From Mytilus trossulus (taxonomy: Eukaryota; Mollusca; Bivalvia; Mytilida; Mytilidae), in assembly GCF_036588685.1 (NCBI RefSeq), contig NC_086374.1, positions 25,598,886 to 25,662,885 on the forward strand: a DNA stretch of 64,000 bases, read 5' to 3'. The translations under genes were made by a program, and so were the position numbers. The notes under the pieces were generated by a model. It was given only the letters and a program-made list of their open reading frames with translations. It made no database searches and was not told the origin of the DNA. Below are positions 10,670 through 21,584 of this stretch, in pieces (position 1 is the stretch's first letter; every line of letters begins with the position of its first letter).

Positions 10670-10785
10670 TAGTTCGAGATTACTCTGACGTCCAACTGCT
10701 GTTTTGCCAGACAAGATCGGGTCGTGGGACGGTCCCAGCTTGTCTGGCCAAAAAAGCCGTTAGACGTCACAGTAATCTCGGACTA
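10670..10785. mobile_element. Foldback element, ~115 bp
   Basis: Left arm TTCGAGATTACTCTGACGTC, then TTTTGCCAGACAAG; the right arm is the inverted copy CTTGTCTGGCCAAAAAAGCC, ending GACGTCACAGTAATCTCGGA. Arms are about 45 bp around a GC-rich loop. Both sides carry related flanks (CATAACGAAACTAG and TATAACGAAACCAG), a possible imperfect 14-bp duplication. Inserted at the end of a dispersed repeat copy. Confidence 0.65.
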
Positions 10786-10905
10786 TAACGAAACCAGACA
10801 TAATAAAGGTAAAATGCATAAACACAAATATAATTTTAGAATTGTACATGTAACCAGATAATAAATAATCATAATATCGAAGTCTACATAAGTTTGATAG
10901 TAATA

Positions 10906-12839
10906 TCACTGTAATGCTAAGTCCGTTTCAAACCGTTCCAGTAAACACCGATACAAAGTGGCAGCTTCAAAAGCATCTGTTGGTAAGCTATGTCCTAATT
11001 CTTCCATGTATATGTTTGCGAGATCGTAAATGTCTTCATCGCATGGTAGACTACAATACGTAGATTGCTCTAAACAAATTTCAACTTCATCGATGTCAGG
11101 ACTAGTAACATAATCACTTGTTCCGTACACTTCAGGAACCGAGTAGAGCACATACGGTCGTCCATACACACCATTCTGTTTATTATTTTTTCTGATTTTA
11201 TGGGCGTTCCAAATACTTACAACCTCTAAAAGTTCTTTCTGGAATTGAAAATATAAAATAATTAGTTTCAGGTTTCAGTCGATGAATTTTCGTGTATAAA
11301 ACACTTTATATGCAAAGACATAAACATACATTTTAAGGCTGATGTATTGGAAAAATTGGATAACATTTTTATTGCACAAACTATGTTCGTATTATAGTCT
11401 TTAGTTCACAATTATTATCTAAGTGAAAAGACTTTTAGCCGTATTTGGAACAACTTTTTGGAATTTTGGATCCTCAATTCTCTTCAACTTTGTACTTGTT
11501 TGTCTGTAAATATTTTGACATGAGCGTCACTGATGAGTCTTATGTAGACGAAACGCGCGTCTGGCGTACTAAATTATAATCCTGGTACCTTTGATAACTA
11601 TTATGATGGCTTTATAAAACAGTACAGTTGCTGTCTGTTTAACGTAAATAAACAGAATTATTTATATCAATGCTATAGTATATACATTTCTTTACACTTT
11701 TAAAAAAAATTAAAAACAATAAATTTCCTCACTATAAATGAATTTCATGTCGGGAGTACTCATCTATACAGATAAACGGACTTAAGCATTAAAATTGGAC
11801 ATACGGGCGGATAGAAGTTTAAAGGGCGTTTTTTTGTCTATGTCAATTGATTGGTACATAAGTCACTATCATGACTTTTTTTTTTATTTATCCACAATTA
11901 CATTAACTGTGGACTTAAACAATTTTCCTTTGTTCTGCTTGGTCTATATAATTATATTAGCGTTAAAATAGGGAAATAGGAAGGATATCATAATTTTGTT
12001 CGTAAATAAGTACCTGTATCAGTCTCAGGAAACAAAACCTTATCAAGTTTTTATGAAGATGATCTCCTGAAAAAAATCCATCCTCTTTTATATCTTTAAA
12101 AAGTGTCATCCAAAACTGTGAGTTTTCTTTTCTATAAATTCCCCACCATGATTCAATTCTTTGATTATGTTGGCTTGTGCCGTAAAGAAACGCACTGTTA
12201 TTTCGAGCATACGTATCATTATCATTGCGTCGTAAAAAAAGACTGCATTTCAGCGACCTTACTATTTTCGGTACCAAGATCTCCTCTTATCACCATAGGT
12301 CCTCCCTTCCGAAGAATAGCTTTGACAAAATACCCAGAAATAACCCGAGGGTCACTACTAGTCTGTCCTGCCTCCAACCATATTATCAGTCTAGAAAAGC
12401 CATCTATGCACCCATTTATGCATATTCCAAAAGGTTTAAGTTTATCGTAAGAATCCAAATGCCATATAAAGTTCGGCCCTTTGGAACAATATTCTCTCCT
12501 ATGTAATCGACCTTTTCTTCGCATTTCAACTCCTTCAGGGTTTATAATTTGCATCAAAATTCGCACATACTCTTTTTGTACAGTTAACCCTGCTTGTCTA
12601 CATTTCATAAACATCCAGCGATAACCATGAAGCCTTCCAGATCCTTTAATGTTGTCTTTGATGAAAGCAACGACATCTTCAAGTGACGTGTAGTGTTTTC
12701 GGCGAAATAAACGTAGCTTCTTCAATATTCGTTTCAGCTGTCGATAAGAAATAATGTAGTGATGATGTTTTGCTAAAAGTGCCAGTATTTCCATATAATC
12801 GAGTCCCATTTCGAAATAAACCCTTATGTATTTCTCCAT
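10906..12839 (-). CDS. DDE integrase (transposase) of the 12.8-kb element, frameshifted
   Basis: Exon 1 is 12839-12014 (donor GTACTT) and exon 2 is 11238-10906 (acceptor TTCCAG), joining in phase 0 as ...RLIQ/KELLEVVSIWNAHK... Residues 1-60 form a helix-turn-helix-like N-terminus (MEKYIRVYFEMGLDYMEILA). An rve-type core follows: first Asp in WHLDSYDKLKPFG (about D129), second in VIRGDLGTEN (D187), and Glu in HNQRIESWWG (about E229). The C-terminus resembles integrase-core proteins of fish and molluscs. A stop lies 15 nt upstream of the chosen ATG. The frame breaks at the 7-T run (12234-12240 on +); one base fewer would restore continuity, so this is either a real inactivating insertion or a homopolymer error. 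The enzyme cuts element ends and joins them to target DNA. The start lies ~70 bp from the right iteron array. Confidence 0.85.
11239..12013 (-). other. Intron of the integrase gene
   Basis: GTACTT...TTCCAG boundaries; both flanking exons are in phase 0. It contains a fragment of the GTAGACGAAACGCGCGTC repeat (11515-11605) and otherwise AT-rich sequence. Confidence 0.75.
11515..11605 (+). repeat. GTAGACGAAACGCGCGTC dispersed repeat
   Basis: TGAGCGTCACTGATGAGTCT, TATGTAGACGAAACGCGCGT, CTGGCGTACTAAATTATAAT and CCTGGTACC match the related copies at 21490-21575 and 59180-59285. Confidence 0.75.
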
Positions 12840-12908
12840 TCTTTCACCGTTTTAAGAAGAGATATCAGTCGCCGTACCATGAGAGCGCTGAATGAATTTG
12901 AATAACAT

Positions 12909-13137
12909 TTTGTGCGCACTTTGTATTTAAGTTGTGCGCACAATATGTTTAAGTTGTGCGCACACTATATTTAAGTTGTGCGCACACTATATTTAAGTTG
13001 TGCGCACAATATATTATTTTGTGCGCACAATATATTTAAGTTGTGCGCACAATATATTATAATGTGCGCACAATATATTATAATGTGCGCACAATATATT
13101 TAAGTTGTGCGCACAATATATTATTTTGTGCGCACAA
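12909..13137 (-). repeat. Right subterminal iteron array, 11 copies
   Basis: Eleven units with the same core (TTGTGCGCACAA, or the variant TTGTGCGCACAC) and spacers as the left array, in inverted orientation. The array ends only about 70 bp upstream of the integrase start codon (12839, - strand). It could therefore act both as transposase binding site and as promoter/operator of the integrase gene; that regulatory role is inference. Confidence 0.9.
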
Positions 13138-13178
13138 TATATATTTTTTTCTTTGTATGTCCCTAGCGGGGCTCCGTA
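13138..13178 (-). repeat. Right terminal inverted repeat
   Basis: This is the inverted counterpart of 406-446, differing at two positions. It ends GGGGCTCCGTA at the junction with the CATGGA duplication. Confidence 0.9.
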
Positions 13179-13184
13179 CATGGA
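13179..13184. repeat. Target-site duplication CATGGA, right copy
   Basis: This directly follows the right terminal inverted repeat and is identical to 400-405. Confidence 0.88.
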
Positions 13185-14144
13185 GAATAAGGTCTCTTTC
13201 AAAGGATTTTTACAGTGAACTAGACTTTTACAATATTTTTTTTTTTTTTTTTTTTTTTTACCAAACTTTTTTTCCCGATTTTAAGGGGATTTAAAGGGGG
13301 TGCGGACTATACATAAATGCGGACTATACACGGCCGAATACGGTACATACATAATGTGGCAGGGTCAAACATGTTAGTGGGATTCCAACCCTCTCTAACC
13401 TGGGACAGTGGTATACCAGTACAACATAAGAATGCCCATTTAATATCACTTACAAGATAAAAAAAACTAAAGGCTCTTAGGTAGCAATAAACAGTTAGGA
13501 AAAAATACAAAAATTTGCCCTTATAAATTTTACCATCCCCTTTTCATTGCTTTCTTGCAATATCAAGCTTACTGTTTTTGTCATATATGGGCATATGTAT
13601 GTAATCAGAATCTTCCATAGATTTTATTTATATCCAGTATATAAAATGGTAAAATATAATTTCCTTTTGGTGTATCCATGGCAACAATCTGCATTTATTT
13701 GTTATAAAATATTGCAAAAAGGGGGGGAAAGATGTCACATGTTTCCCCAAAATTGGCTAAAAGTAGAATTTCAATCGTTTGAAGTAATACCTTTTCTGAA
13801 ACTGTGTACATATATCATTCAGCAAATCCAATGAAAATCATATGTCTTTCATCTCATTATTTTGTAAAACTGCGTCAAAAACTTTTTGTAGAAATAGAGT
13901 GTTTGTAAACAGTACATTAATTTCTGGACCGATGCCCGGTCTAGCTATGAAAATACGGATGGTCAAACAGAAAACAGCCCATAAAACATGTAAAAAATAA
14001 TCTTGATGCTCTTATAAACCATCTTTGAAGGCTAAATTAGCACTAATCTGTCTAAAAATTAATTTTATTACACAATAACTTTCCTATTTGAAAAATCCAC
14101 AGGGGCCATAATGCGAAACTAAACTCCTAACTGTGTATTGCTAC
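13185..14144. other. Intergenic flank right of the transposon
   Basis: No gene. It begins with host flank and a T-rich run at about 13232-13260. The short duplicate TGCGGACTATACA appears twice at 13299-13330. A fragment of the GGGACAGTGGTATA repeat lies at 13330-13450, followed by unremarkable AT-rich sequence. Confidence 0.45.
13330..13450. repeat. Dispersed repeat fragment (GGGACAGTGGTATA)
   Basis: AATGTGGCAGGGTCAAAC, CAACCCTCTCTAACCTGGGA and CAGTGGTATACCAGTACAAC closely match 1175-1262 inside the transposon. Confidence 0.75.
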
Positions 14145-15672
14145 CTTAAGAGCCTGTGTCGCTCACCTTGGTCTATGTGCATGTATTATACATGTATTTA
14201 ACAAAGGAACCAGATGGATTCATGACAACATTGACATTTGTGTTTTGATGATGGTGATGTGTTTGTAGATCTTACTTCACTGGACATTCTTGCTATTTAC
14301 AATTTTCTCTATCTTTAATAAACTTGGCCCTTAAGTTACAGAGGAAAATATTTTGTAAATATTTACAAAAATTTACCAAATTAATGAAAACTGTTAAAAC
14401 TTGACTATGAAGGGCAATAACTCCTTAAAGGGTCAACTGACCATTTTGGTCATGTTGACTTATTTGTAGATCTTACTTTGCTGAACATTATTGCTGTTCA
14501 CAGTTTATCTCTATCTATAATAGTATTCAAAATAATAACCAACCAGATGCTACGCAGGGCACAGCTTTATACGACCACAGAGTTCTAACCCTGAACATTG
14601 GGGCAAGTATGGACACAACATTCAAGCTTGATACAGCTCTGAATTTGGATTGTGATAAAATAGTCGACATAATGAATGTGCAGGTCTTAGATCTTAAACT
14701 TAAATACTTTAAATCTTAAATTAGACATTGCCTATTATGGTCCAATATCCAAAATCTAAATACATGGTTAGATTCAGCATATCAAAGAACCCCAAGAATT
14801 CAATTTTTGATGAAATCAAGTAAAGTTCAATTTTGGACCCTTTAGACCTCAATGTGGACCAATTTGATAACTGGGCCCAAACATCAAAAATTTAAATACA
14901 TGGTTAGATTAAGCGTATATCACAGAGCCCCACATATACAATTTTTGTTGAAATCAAACAATGTTTAAATTTGGACCCCGATTTTGGACCAACCTGAAAA
15001 CTGAGCCAACAATAAAAAAATGAAGTACATGTTTAGATTCAGCATATCAAAGAACCCCAAGGATTCAATTTTTGTTAAAATCAAACTTAGTTTAATTTTG
15101 GACCTTAATGTAGACCAATTTGAAAACGGGACCAAAAATTAAGAATCTACCTACACAGTTAGATTCGGCATATCAAAGAACCCAAATTATTCATTTTTTT
15201 ATGGAATCAAACAAAGTTTAATTTTGAACCCTTTGGGCCCCTTATTCCTAAACTGTTGGGACCAAAACTCATAATTTTAATTTCCTTCAAATAACTAATT
15301 CAGGGGCAGCAACCTAACAACCGGTTGTCCAATTCATGTGAAAATTTCAGGGCAGATAGATCTTCACTTGATAAATATTTTACCTCATGTGCTCTAAACA
15401 CTTTGCTTTCAGAGTTATAAGCCAAATCCTACATTTTACCCCTATGGTCTATTTTTAGCCATGGCGGCTATCTTGGTTCGTTGGCCGGGTCACCGGACAA
15501 ATTTTTAAAACTAAATACTCCAATGATGATTGTAGCCAGTTTGGTTTAATTTTGCCCAGTAGTTTCAGAGGAGAAGATTTTTGTAAAAGTTAACGACAGC
15601 GACGAAGGACGACAGACGAAGGACGCCAAGTGATGAGTAAAGCTCACTTGGCCCTTTGGGCCAGGTAAGCTA
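14145..15672 (+). repeat. GCTCAC...GGCCC dispersed repeat, copy 2
   Basis: Starts TTAAGAGCCTGTGTCGCTCA and ends AAAGCTCACTTGGCCCTTTG GGCCAGGTAAGCT. Interrupted at about 14541 by a fragment of the ACGACCGC family. No protein. Confidence 0.85.
14541..15270. repeat. ACGACCGC-family repeat nested in copy 2
   Basis: CCAGATGCTACGCAGGGCAC and AGCTTTATACGACCACAGAG open the insert. Repeated blocks (AGATTCAGCATATCAAAGAA, AATTTTGGACC) match, in inverted orientation, the copy at 28930-30915. It ends near CTAAACTGTTGGGACC. Confidence 0.75.
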
Positions 15673-16094
15673 AAAAACGTATCAAATAATTTAAATTTCT
15701 TAAATGATAAGTACAGAAAACCTAGAAATGTCACTTTATAGATTAAGTGGCCAAAATTTTCCAAAAAGTTGTTATTGTAAACATTGTCATGTATTCAAAA
15801 ATTGTTATCCTGATACTAGTATTGGAGACAAATGAAACTCGCAAAAAACTTTTGTATATTTGTTCAATAAAATTCACTTGTCTAATAATTATTACCCTTC
15901 TTGATCCTCTTGCATCCTGAATGTTCTTTTCTTTCTACAACTTTGAGTTGTATTGAACTATCATTGTTGCTTTTCATGTATCAATTAAATCTGAAACTGG
16001 AAAATAATAACATATATCAATAAATAATTGTTTTTGTTTTAGAGTTTTCCAACTGTTTAAAGCAATGTACAAATTAAAATCTATATATAGATAT

Positions 16095-16165
16095 AAAATA
16101 AGGAGCTGTGGTATGATTGCCAATGAGACAACTATCCATTAGAGACCAAATCTAACCCATCAGCA
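16095..16165 (+). repeat. Dispersed mussel repeat, short 5' fragment
   Basis: AAGGAGCTGTGGTATGATTG CCAATGAGACAACTATCCAT matches the family consensus seen at 18145 and 26745. Confidence 0.75.
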
Positions 16166-16749
16166 CCTTGTTAATTTGCCTTAAATTAAGTAAAAGTAGC
16201 AGCTAATCTAATTGAGCACTGTCAACCTACCTGATCTACATTGTAATCGACTAGTGTTTGTAAAATTACCCCAATCACTCATGGTTTTTTTGCAACCAAT
16301 AAATACAAACCTTATTAGATGACGGTCATGCCTAAATGTCAGGTTTAGTTCATTCTGTACACTTTGCTGTTATTCCTCTACCAATTGTAGAAATTGTTTA
16401 CACTGCTGAAAACAAATTTGAAGGAATGAAATAAAACTAAAAGAATAAAAAAGATGTTTCAAAGAGTATGTATGATTTGTATCATTCAAAGTGAGTTTTT
16501 TTTACCTCTCTTGTTTGAAAATGTGTGTATTGAAACTGGTAGCTATACAATAAAAAAAATCAGGATTATAAAAATATACTTGTTAGAAAAAAAATACTTG
16601 TAAGAACAACAAACAAACAGCTGAAATTTGTTGATACAATTCATATATACAATAAAAATAAAATATACTTGAGAGAAAAAAAATACTTGCACTGAACAGC
16701 AAAGATTGTTTCAACTTGCTTCAGAGGGTAGTAAACTTAATTATTGCAT

Positions 16750-17115
16750 TGGTTGAAGTTGATTTAACAGCAATTCTAGACAAAGGAAGATAACTCCAAA
16801 TTTTTAAAGATGATTTTTAATAACAATGATATCATTCTATTTTTAGAACAGATATTAGATTTCTGCACCTTGCAAAAGTTAAATGAATTTCTTGACAAGT
16901 GTAACATCATTTTTAGCCTTGAATATCTGAGTATATATATATTACATCTAAAATGTCTGGAAATGATCATGGATAGGATGTATAGAATTTTATGATGATC
17001 AATGCACTATATTTTGTGTAACAAAAAAGGTAGTGATAAGCCTAAGAAAATTTAGATATCAAGTCAGTTCCATAAGGTTTTACTAGCATTTCATACAATC
17101 TTTACCTAAAAATCA
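16750..17115 (+). repeat. AGATAACTCC dispersed repeat, copy 1
   Basis: GAAGATAACTCCAAATTTTT, ATCATGGATAGGATGTATAG, CACTATATTTTGTGTAACAA and GGTAGTGATAAGC match the reverse complement of 51715-52110 over about 350 bp. No intact reading frame. Confidence 0.8.
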
Positions 17116-18134
17116 GGATTATATAAACATTAATTCTTTTTAAAACCAAAAAAAAAATGTTGATACGATCCACTCTGTTACACTGTTTAACTCACATATT
17201 GGTGTGCAGACAAATATTGTCAATGGCATATCAGTAGAATACAATACAATGATTACATGAGGAAAACATATTTAAGCTAACCTGAAATTTTACCAAAAAC
17301 AAGAAATGAAAAAGCTCTAGATATCATCAATCATGTACCAATACAATTTATTATTATACTTGTATGGCCTGTTTGTGAGGCCTTTCAAAATTCTGCAAAA
17401 TATTGTATGTGTATAGCCTTTTGGAAATGTCTTTGAAAATTCTGCAAATATTGTTGACTGTTCTATCTTCTATCGAGGTTATCACATGCAGGTTATTTCC
17501 AACTTTCGCTTTTAACCGGATGTAAATTAATATGGGACAAGTCGCACCATACGCAAAGTCGACCCGAAACCAAAATCTGGATCGACAAGGACCGTATCGT
17601 ACTTACGTGAACAATGTCCATTCTGCTACACCCCAGTGAGTCAACGGTACCACGATTTCCCGAGAAATACGAGAAAAACGTAATATCCCGAAAACAAGAT
17701 TAAATATCCCGAGAACAAGATTTTTGATTGTGTTATAGGTGTTTTTTTGCTTAAATTAGTGTAACAGCATACAATGATTTAAAAGGTTTTAGTCAATATT
17801 CAAAACATAACTTCGAATGGTCAGTTCAATAAAATATGACAGCATCAAGTGTTTTTTTTTTTTATTTATATATAAATGTCATATGATTTAAGCATCATCT
17901 GAGAGTGCGACAACTATTATAATTAAACGCATTTAAAATAGTCTCAGATAATGACCCGGTTCTAGAAAATAAACACATATTACACAAGTTTTTCTATTTC
18001 AAACCAGATACATATGATACCATTTGTATTATACTCTCTGTTCAAACTGTAAATATTCAAATAAAGTTTTTTGTTTCAGATCATAATCAAAAGTATTTAA
18101 CAGGTTCGCAACTCGCAGTAAATAGATAATATCT

Positions 18135-18490
18135 TATATTATAAGAAGATTTGGTATGAGTGCCAATGAGACAACTCTCCATTCAAGTCACAATTTTTAT
18201 GTAAGCAAATAATTATATAGGTATACTGTCTTCATCACGGAGCATTGGCTCACACCGCACAGCAAGCTATAAAGGGTCACATAAATTCAAACGGAAAACA
18301 CAACGGTCTAATCTGAGATGTGCTATAATAGTAGTCTCAGGTCTAATCTATATGAAAAAAAAACGAGAAACGAGAAACACTTATGAACCTCATCAACAAA
18401 AGAAAACTACTAAACATCAAATTCCTGACTTATGACAGGTGCAAACAGTTGCACCGGGTTTAAACGTTTTAATTATACCAAATCTTATGT
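18135..18490 (+). repeat. Dispersed mussel repeat, near full-length copy
   Basis: Runs from TTTGGTATGAGTGCCAATGA GACAACTCTCC through CACGGAGCATTGGCTCACAC and GCAAGCTATAAAGGG to CGAGAAACGAGAAACAC and CCTGACTTATGACAGGTGCA. It shows that the several partial copies in this window belong to one family. The inverted counterpart is at 58035-58260. Confidence 0.85.
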
Positions 18491-19369
18491 CTCGGCATGG
18501 CCAGTCTAAATTGTATCTCGGAAAAGTATGTTCCTAAAGTTATTGTATGAATATTGATAACTAATTACAGTTTAATTTCAATAGGAAAAAGCCTAACATA
18601 AGATATTATACAAGTTATTTATTTATCAAATGAGATGTTGAAAAATACGACATATGTTGTTAATAGTGCGCATAAAGGTAAAACATGCAACTCCGAGTGA
18701 CAAGGGATCTGTTAGAGTTTATAATTAATAACATTTTTATTTAGACTCTTTTCAAAAACCAAAAGATCTTGAAAATCGGCCAGCTCAACTAATCATGTTC
18801 ACATTCAGATATATTGAATGATGCTGTTCTTTCTATTAACAATCCAAACTTTTCTAATTTGGTTCCTAAAATAAAATATCCTCAAGAAGTAGAAATGAAA
18901 GAAACATCAGACACGGCCTCTCCGTCTCCTTTTTAGGCCCGGCTATACCTCGCATGAATTTGACATAAGCGCGCATATCAGTACCAGTACCAGACTATAT
19001 GACACACATGGCAATTTTGCATGGTTTTGAAATAATAGATTTTCCCACCTTTAATAGCAGCAATGTATGTATATACCAACTACTCCTACTTATGAGATAT
19101 ATATATACATTTCCCAACTCATTTGGTAATTCTAATAGCTGAGACTTTGTAGAACGTCGACAATCACGACTTGAGCACGGAGAGTTGATGCAGCAGGGTT
19201 GTGTCAAAGATACCAACATCTTGTTGAAAAATATTCAGTATTAATTCACAAATGATACACGATGGTCTTGAAGTATAGATTTTAGGCACTGCCTTTGTTT
19301 GTCATCTTAGTAACGTGTTATAGTGTTCTTTTTGATTGTCTTTGTATACTTTTAAACTTGTTTATATAA
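18491..19369. other. Intergenic stretch with a retroelement remnant
   Basis: Apart from the reverse-transcriptase fragment at 18795-18935, nothing recognisable is seen. Confidence 0.4.
18735..18935 (+). pseudogene. Reverse-transcriptase fragment with broken YIDD box
   Basis: ATGTTCACATTCAGATATAT TGAA reads MFTFRYIE. One frame over, the sequence continues DAVLSINNPNFSNLVPKI and EVEMKETSDTAS. Together these match the F-R-Y-I-D-D-V-L-S-x-N-N catalytic block of animal reverse transcriptases (retroelements of the class common in mollusc genomes), with a frameshift inside the active-site motif. Only about 65 codons remain. Assignment to a specific retroelement clade is not possible. Confidence 0.6.
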
Positions 19370-21113
19370 ACTAGAGGCTATAAAGAGCCTGTGTCGCTCA
19401 CCTTGGTATATGTGAATATTAAACAAAGGAAGCAGATGGATTCATGACAAAATTGTGTTTTTGGTGATGATGATGTGTTTGTACATCTCACTTTACTGAA
19501 CATTCTTGCTGCTTACAATTATCTCTATCTTGGCCCAGTAGTTTCAGTGGAAAATGTAAGTAAAAATTTACAAATTTTATGAAAATTGTTAAAAATTGAC
19601 TATAAGGGGCAATAACTCCTTAAGGGATTCATGACAAAATTGTGTTTTTGGTGATGATGATGTGTTTGTACATCTTTCTTTACTGAACATTCTTGCTGCT
19701 TACAATTATCTCTATCTATAATGAACTTGGACCAGCAGTTTCAGTGGAAAATGTTATTGAAATTTTACAAATTTTATAAAAAAAATGTTAAAAATTGACT
19801 ATAAAGGACAATAACTCCTTAAGGGGTCAATTGAAGATTTCAGTCATCTGGACTTATTTGTAAATCTAGCCAAAAACTGCATTTTACCCCTATGTTCTAC
19901 TTTTAGCCATGGCGGCCATCTTCGTTTGATGACCGGGTCACTCGACACATTTTTTAAACTAGAAACCCAAAAGATGATTGTGGCCAAGTTTGGATTAACT
20001 TTGGCCAAGTAGGTTCAGAGGAGAAGATTTTTGTAACAGATTACGAAGATTTACGAAAAATGGTTAAAAATTGACTAAAAAGGGCAATTACTCCTAAAGG
20101 GGTCAACTGACCATTTCGGTCATGTTGACTTATTTGTAAATTTTACTTTTCTGAATATTATTGCTGTTTACAGTTTATCTATAATAATATTCGAGATAAT
20201 AACCAAAAAGAGTAAAATTTCCTTAAAATGACAAATTTAGGGGCAGCAACCCAACAACAGGTTGTCTGATTCATCTGAAAATTTTAGGGCAGATAAATCT
20301 TGACCTGATAAACAATTTGATAAAACAGATTTGCTCTAAATGCTTTGGTTTTGAGTTATAAGACCAAACTGCATTTTACCCCTATGTTATATTTTTAGCC
20401 ATGACGGCCATCTTGGTTGGATGGCCGGGTCACCGGACACTTTAACTAGATAATCCCCAAAGATGATTGTGGCCAAGTTTGGATAAATTTGGCCCAGTAG
20501 TTTCAGAGGAGAAGATTTTTCTTACAGTCTACAAAGATTTTTAAAAAATTGTTAAAAATTGACTATAAAGGGCAATAACTCCTAAAGGGATCAACTGACC
20601 ATTTCGGTCATGTTGACTTATTTGTAAATCTTACTTTGCTGAACATTATTGCTGTTTACAGTTTATCTCCATCTATAATAATATTCAAGATAATAACCAA
20701 AAACAGTAAAATTTCCTTAAAATTACCAATTTAGGGGCAGCAACCCAACAATGGGTTGTCTGATTCATCTGAAAATTTGAGGGCAGATAGATCTTGACCT
20801 GATAAACAATTTTGCCCCATGTCAGATTTGCTCTAAATGCTTTGGTTTTTGAGTTATAAGCCAAAAACTGCATTTTACCCCTATGTTCTATTTTTAGCCA
20901 TGGCGGCCATCTTGGTTGGTTGGCCGGGTAAAAAAAAACACACATTTTAAAGTATATACATCAATGATGATTGTGGCCAAGTTTGGTTAAATTTGACCCA
21001 GTAGTTTCAGAGGAGAAGATTTTTGTAAAAGTTAACGCCGGACGACGGACGACGGACGACAGACGCCAAGTGATGAGAAAAGCTCACTTGGCCCTTCGGG
21101 CCCGGTGAGCTAA
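19370..21113 (+). repeat. GCTCAC...GGCCC dispersed repeat, copy 3 with internal duplications
   Basis: Starts CTAGAGGCTATAAAGAGCCT GTGTCGCTCACC and ends GCTCACTTGGCCCTTCGGGC CCGGTGAGCT. Internal segments recur: GTGTTTTTGGTGATGATGAT appears twice (19460, 19645). The block containing CATTTCGGTCATGTTGACTT, TAGCCATGACGGCCATCTTG and TTTCAGAGGAGAAGATTTTT appears about three times. Confidence 0.85.
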
Positions 21114-21489
21114 AAAACAAAATTGTAATTATATATTTAAACTATTCTAACAGACAATCAGGCCAAATATGTGGAGAACTTATAATTCCTGAGACATTTT
21201 ACCTGTCTTTTAAACCAAATATTATACAGGTAAGAGCTTTGTCTGTACCTATTGTATGTTAGTTTTATTGGCGCAAATTAAACCTGTAGTTTTCTAAATT
21301 AAGTTGTCCAAAGGTATTATTGACGCAAAAGAATACGTTTTTGGCTCAAATGAATTTGATCAGTTCGCTTAACAAGCATAATAAAAGATACGTACACTAT
21401 CCCATTTCGAATTGTATCAACTGCAGAGAAAGAAAATGCAGTCAATGACACATCTCAGGTCATCTTTCATATAAGCTTTGGATTTCAAA

Positions 21490-21575
21490 TATTTTGGCCA
21501 CGAGCATCACTGAAGAGACATGTATTGTCGAAATGCGCATCTGGTGCAAGAAAATTGGTACCGTTAATTTTATTA
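21490..21575 (+). repeat. GTCGAAATGCGCATCTGG dispersed repeat
   Basis: GCCACGAGCATCACTGAAGA GACATGTATTGTCGAAATGC GCATCTGGTGCAAGAAAATT GGTACCGT is the sister form of the repeat at 11515-11605. Confidence 0.75.
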
Positions 21576-21584
21576 TTCATATAT

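Larger units (their letters stand above)
406..13178. mobile_element. Complete 12.8-kb integrase/HECT DNA transposon
   Basis: The outermost bases are inverted copies: TACGGAGCCCCGCTAGGGAC at the left, and its reverse complement ending at 13178. About 45 bp match with two mismatches before both ends run into arrays of TTGTGCGCACAA units. The same six bases, CATGGA, flank both ends directly. Inside are two converging genes, a HECT-domain gene on + and a DDE integrase on -, plus nested host repeats. A 6-bp duplication, TAC termini and an rve-type integrase fit the eukaryotic IS3-like group (IS3EU) as I recall it. Polintons also make 6-bp duplications, but no polymerase B, ATPase or capsid gene is present. 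The element structure is seen directly; the superfamily is inference. One integrase frame break and two HECT frame breaks suggest this copy is not fully functional. Confidence 0.9.
15673..18134. other. Intergenic AT-rich stretch
   Basis: No gene is supported. It includes a short fragment of the GACAACTCTCC family (16095-16165) and one copy of the AGATAACTCC repeat (16750-17115). Short CCCGAGAA(A/C)A repeats occur at 17655-17720. The rest is unassigned. Confidence 0.45.

Noticed and set aside
12103..12506. Open frames on the + strand opposite the integrase
   Set aside because: They are shadows of the integrase exon, whose - strand frame has clear family motifs.
406..13178. Polinton/Maverick virus-like transposon
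   Set aside because: The 6-bp duplication and rve-type integrase fit, but no protein-primed DNA polymerase, packaging ATPase, protease or capsid gene is present.
406..13178. Ginger-type element
   Set aside because: Ginger elements make about 4-bp duplications with TGT ends as I recall; here the duplication is 6 bp and the ends are TAC.
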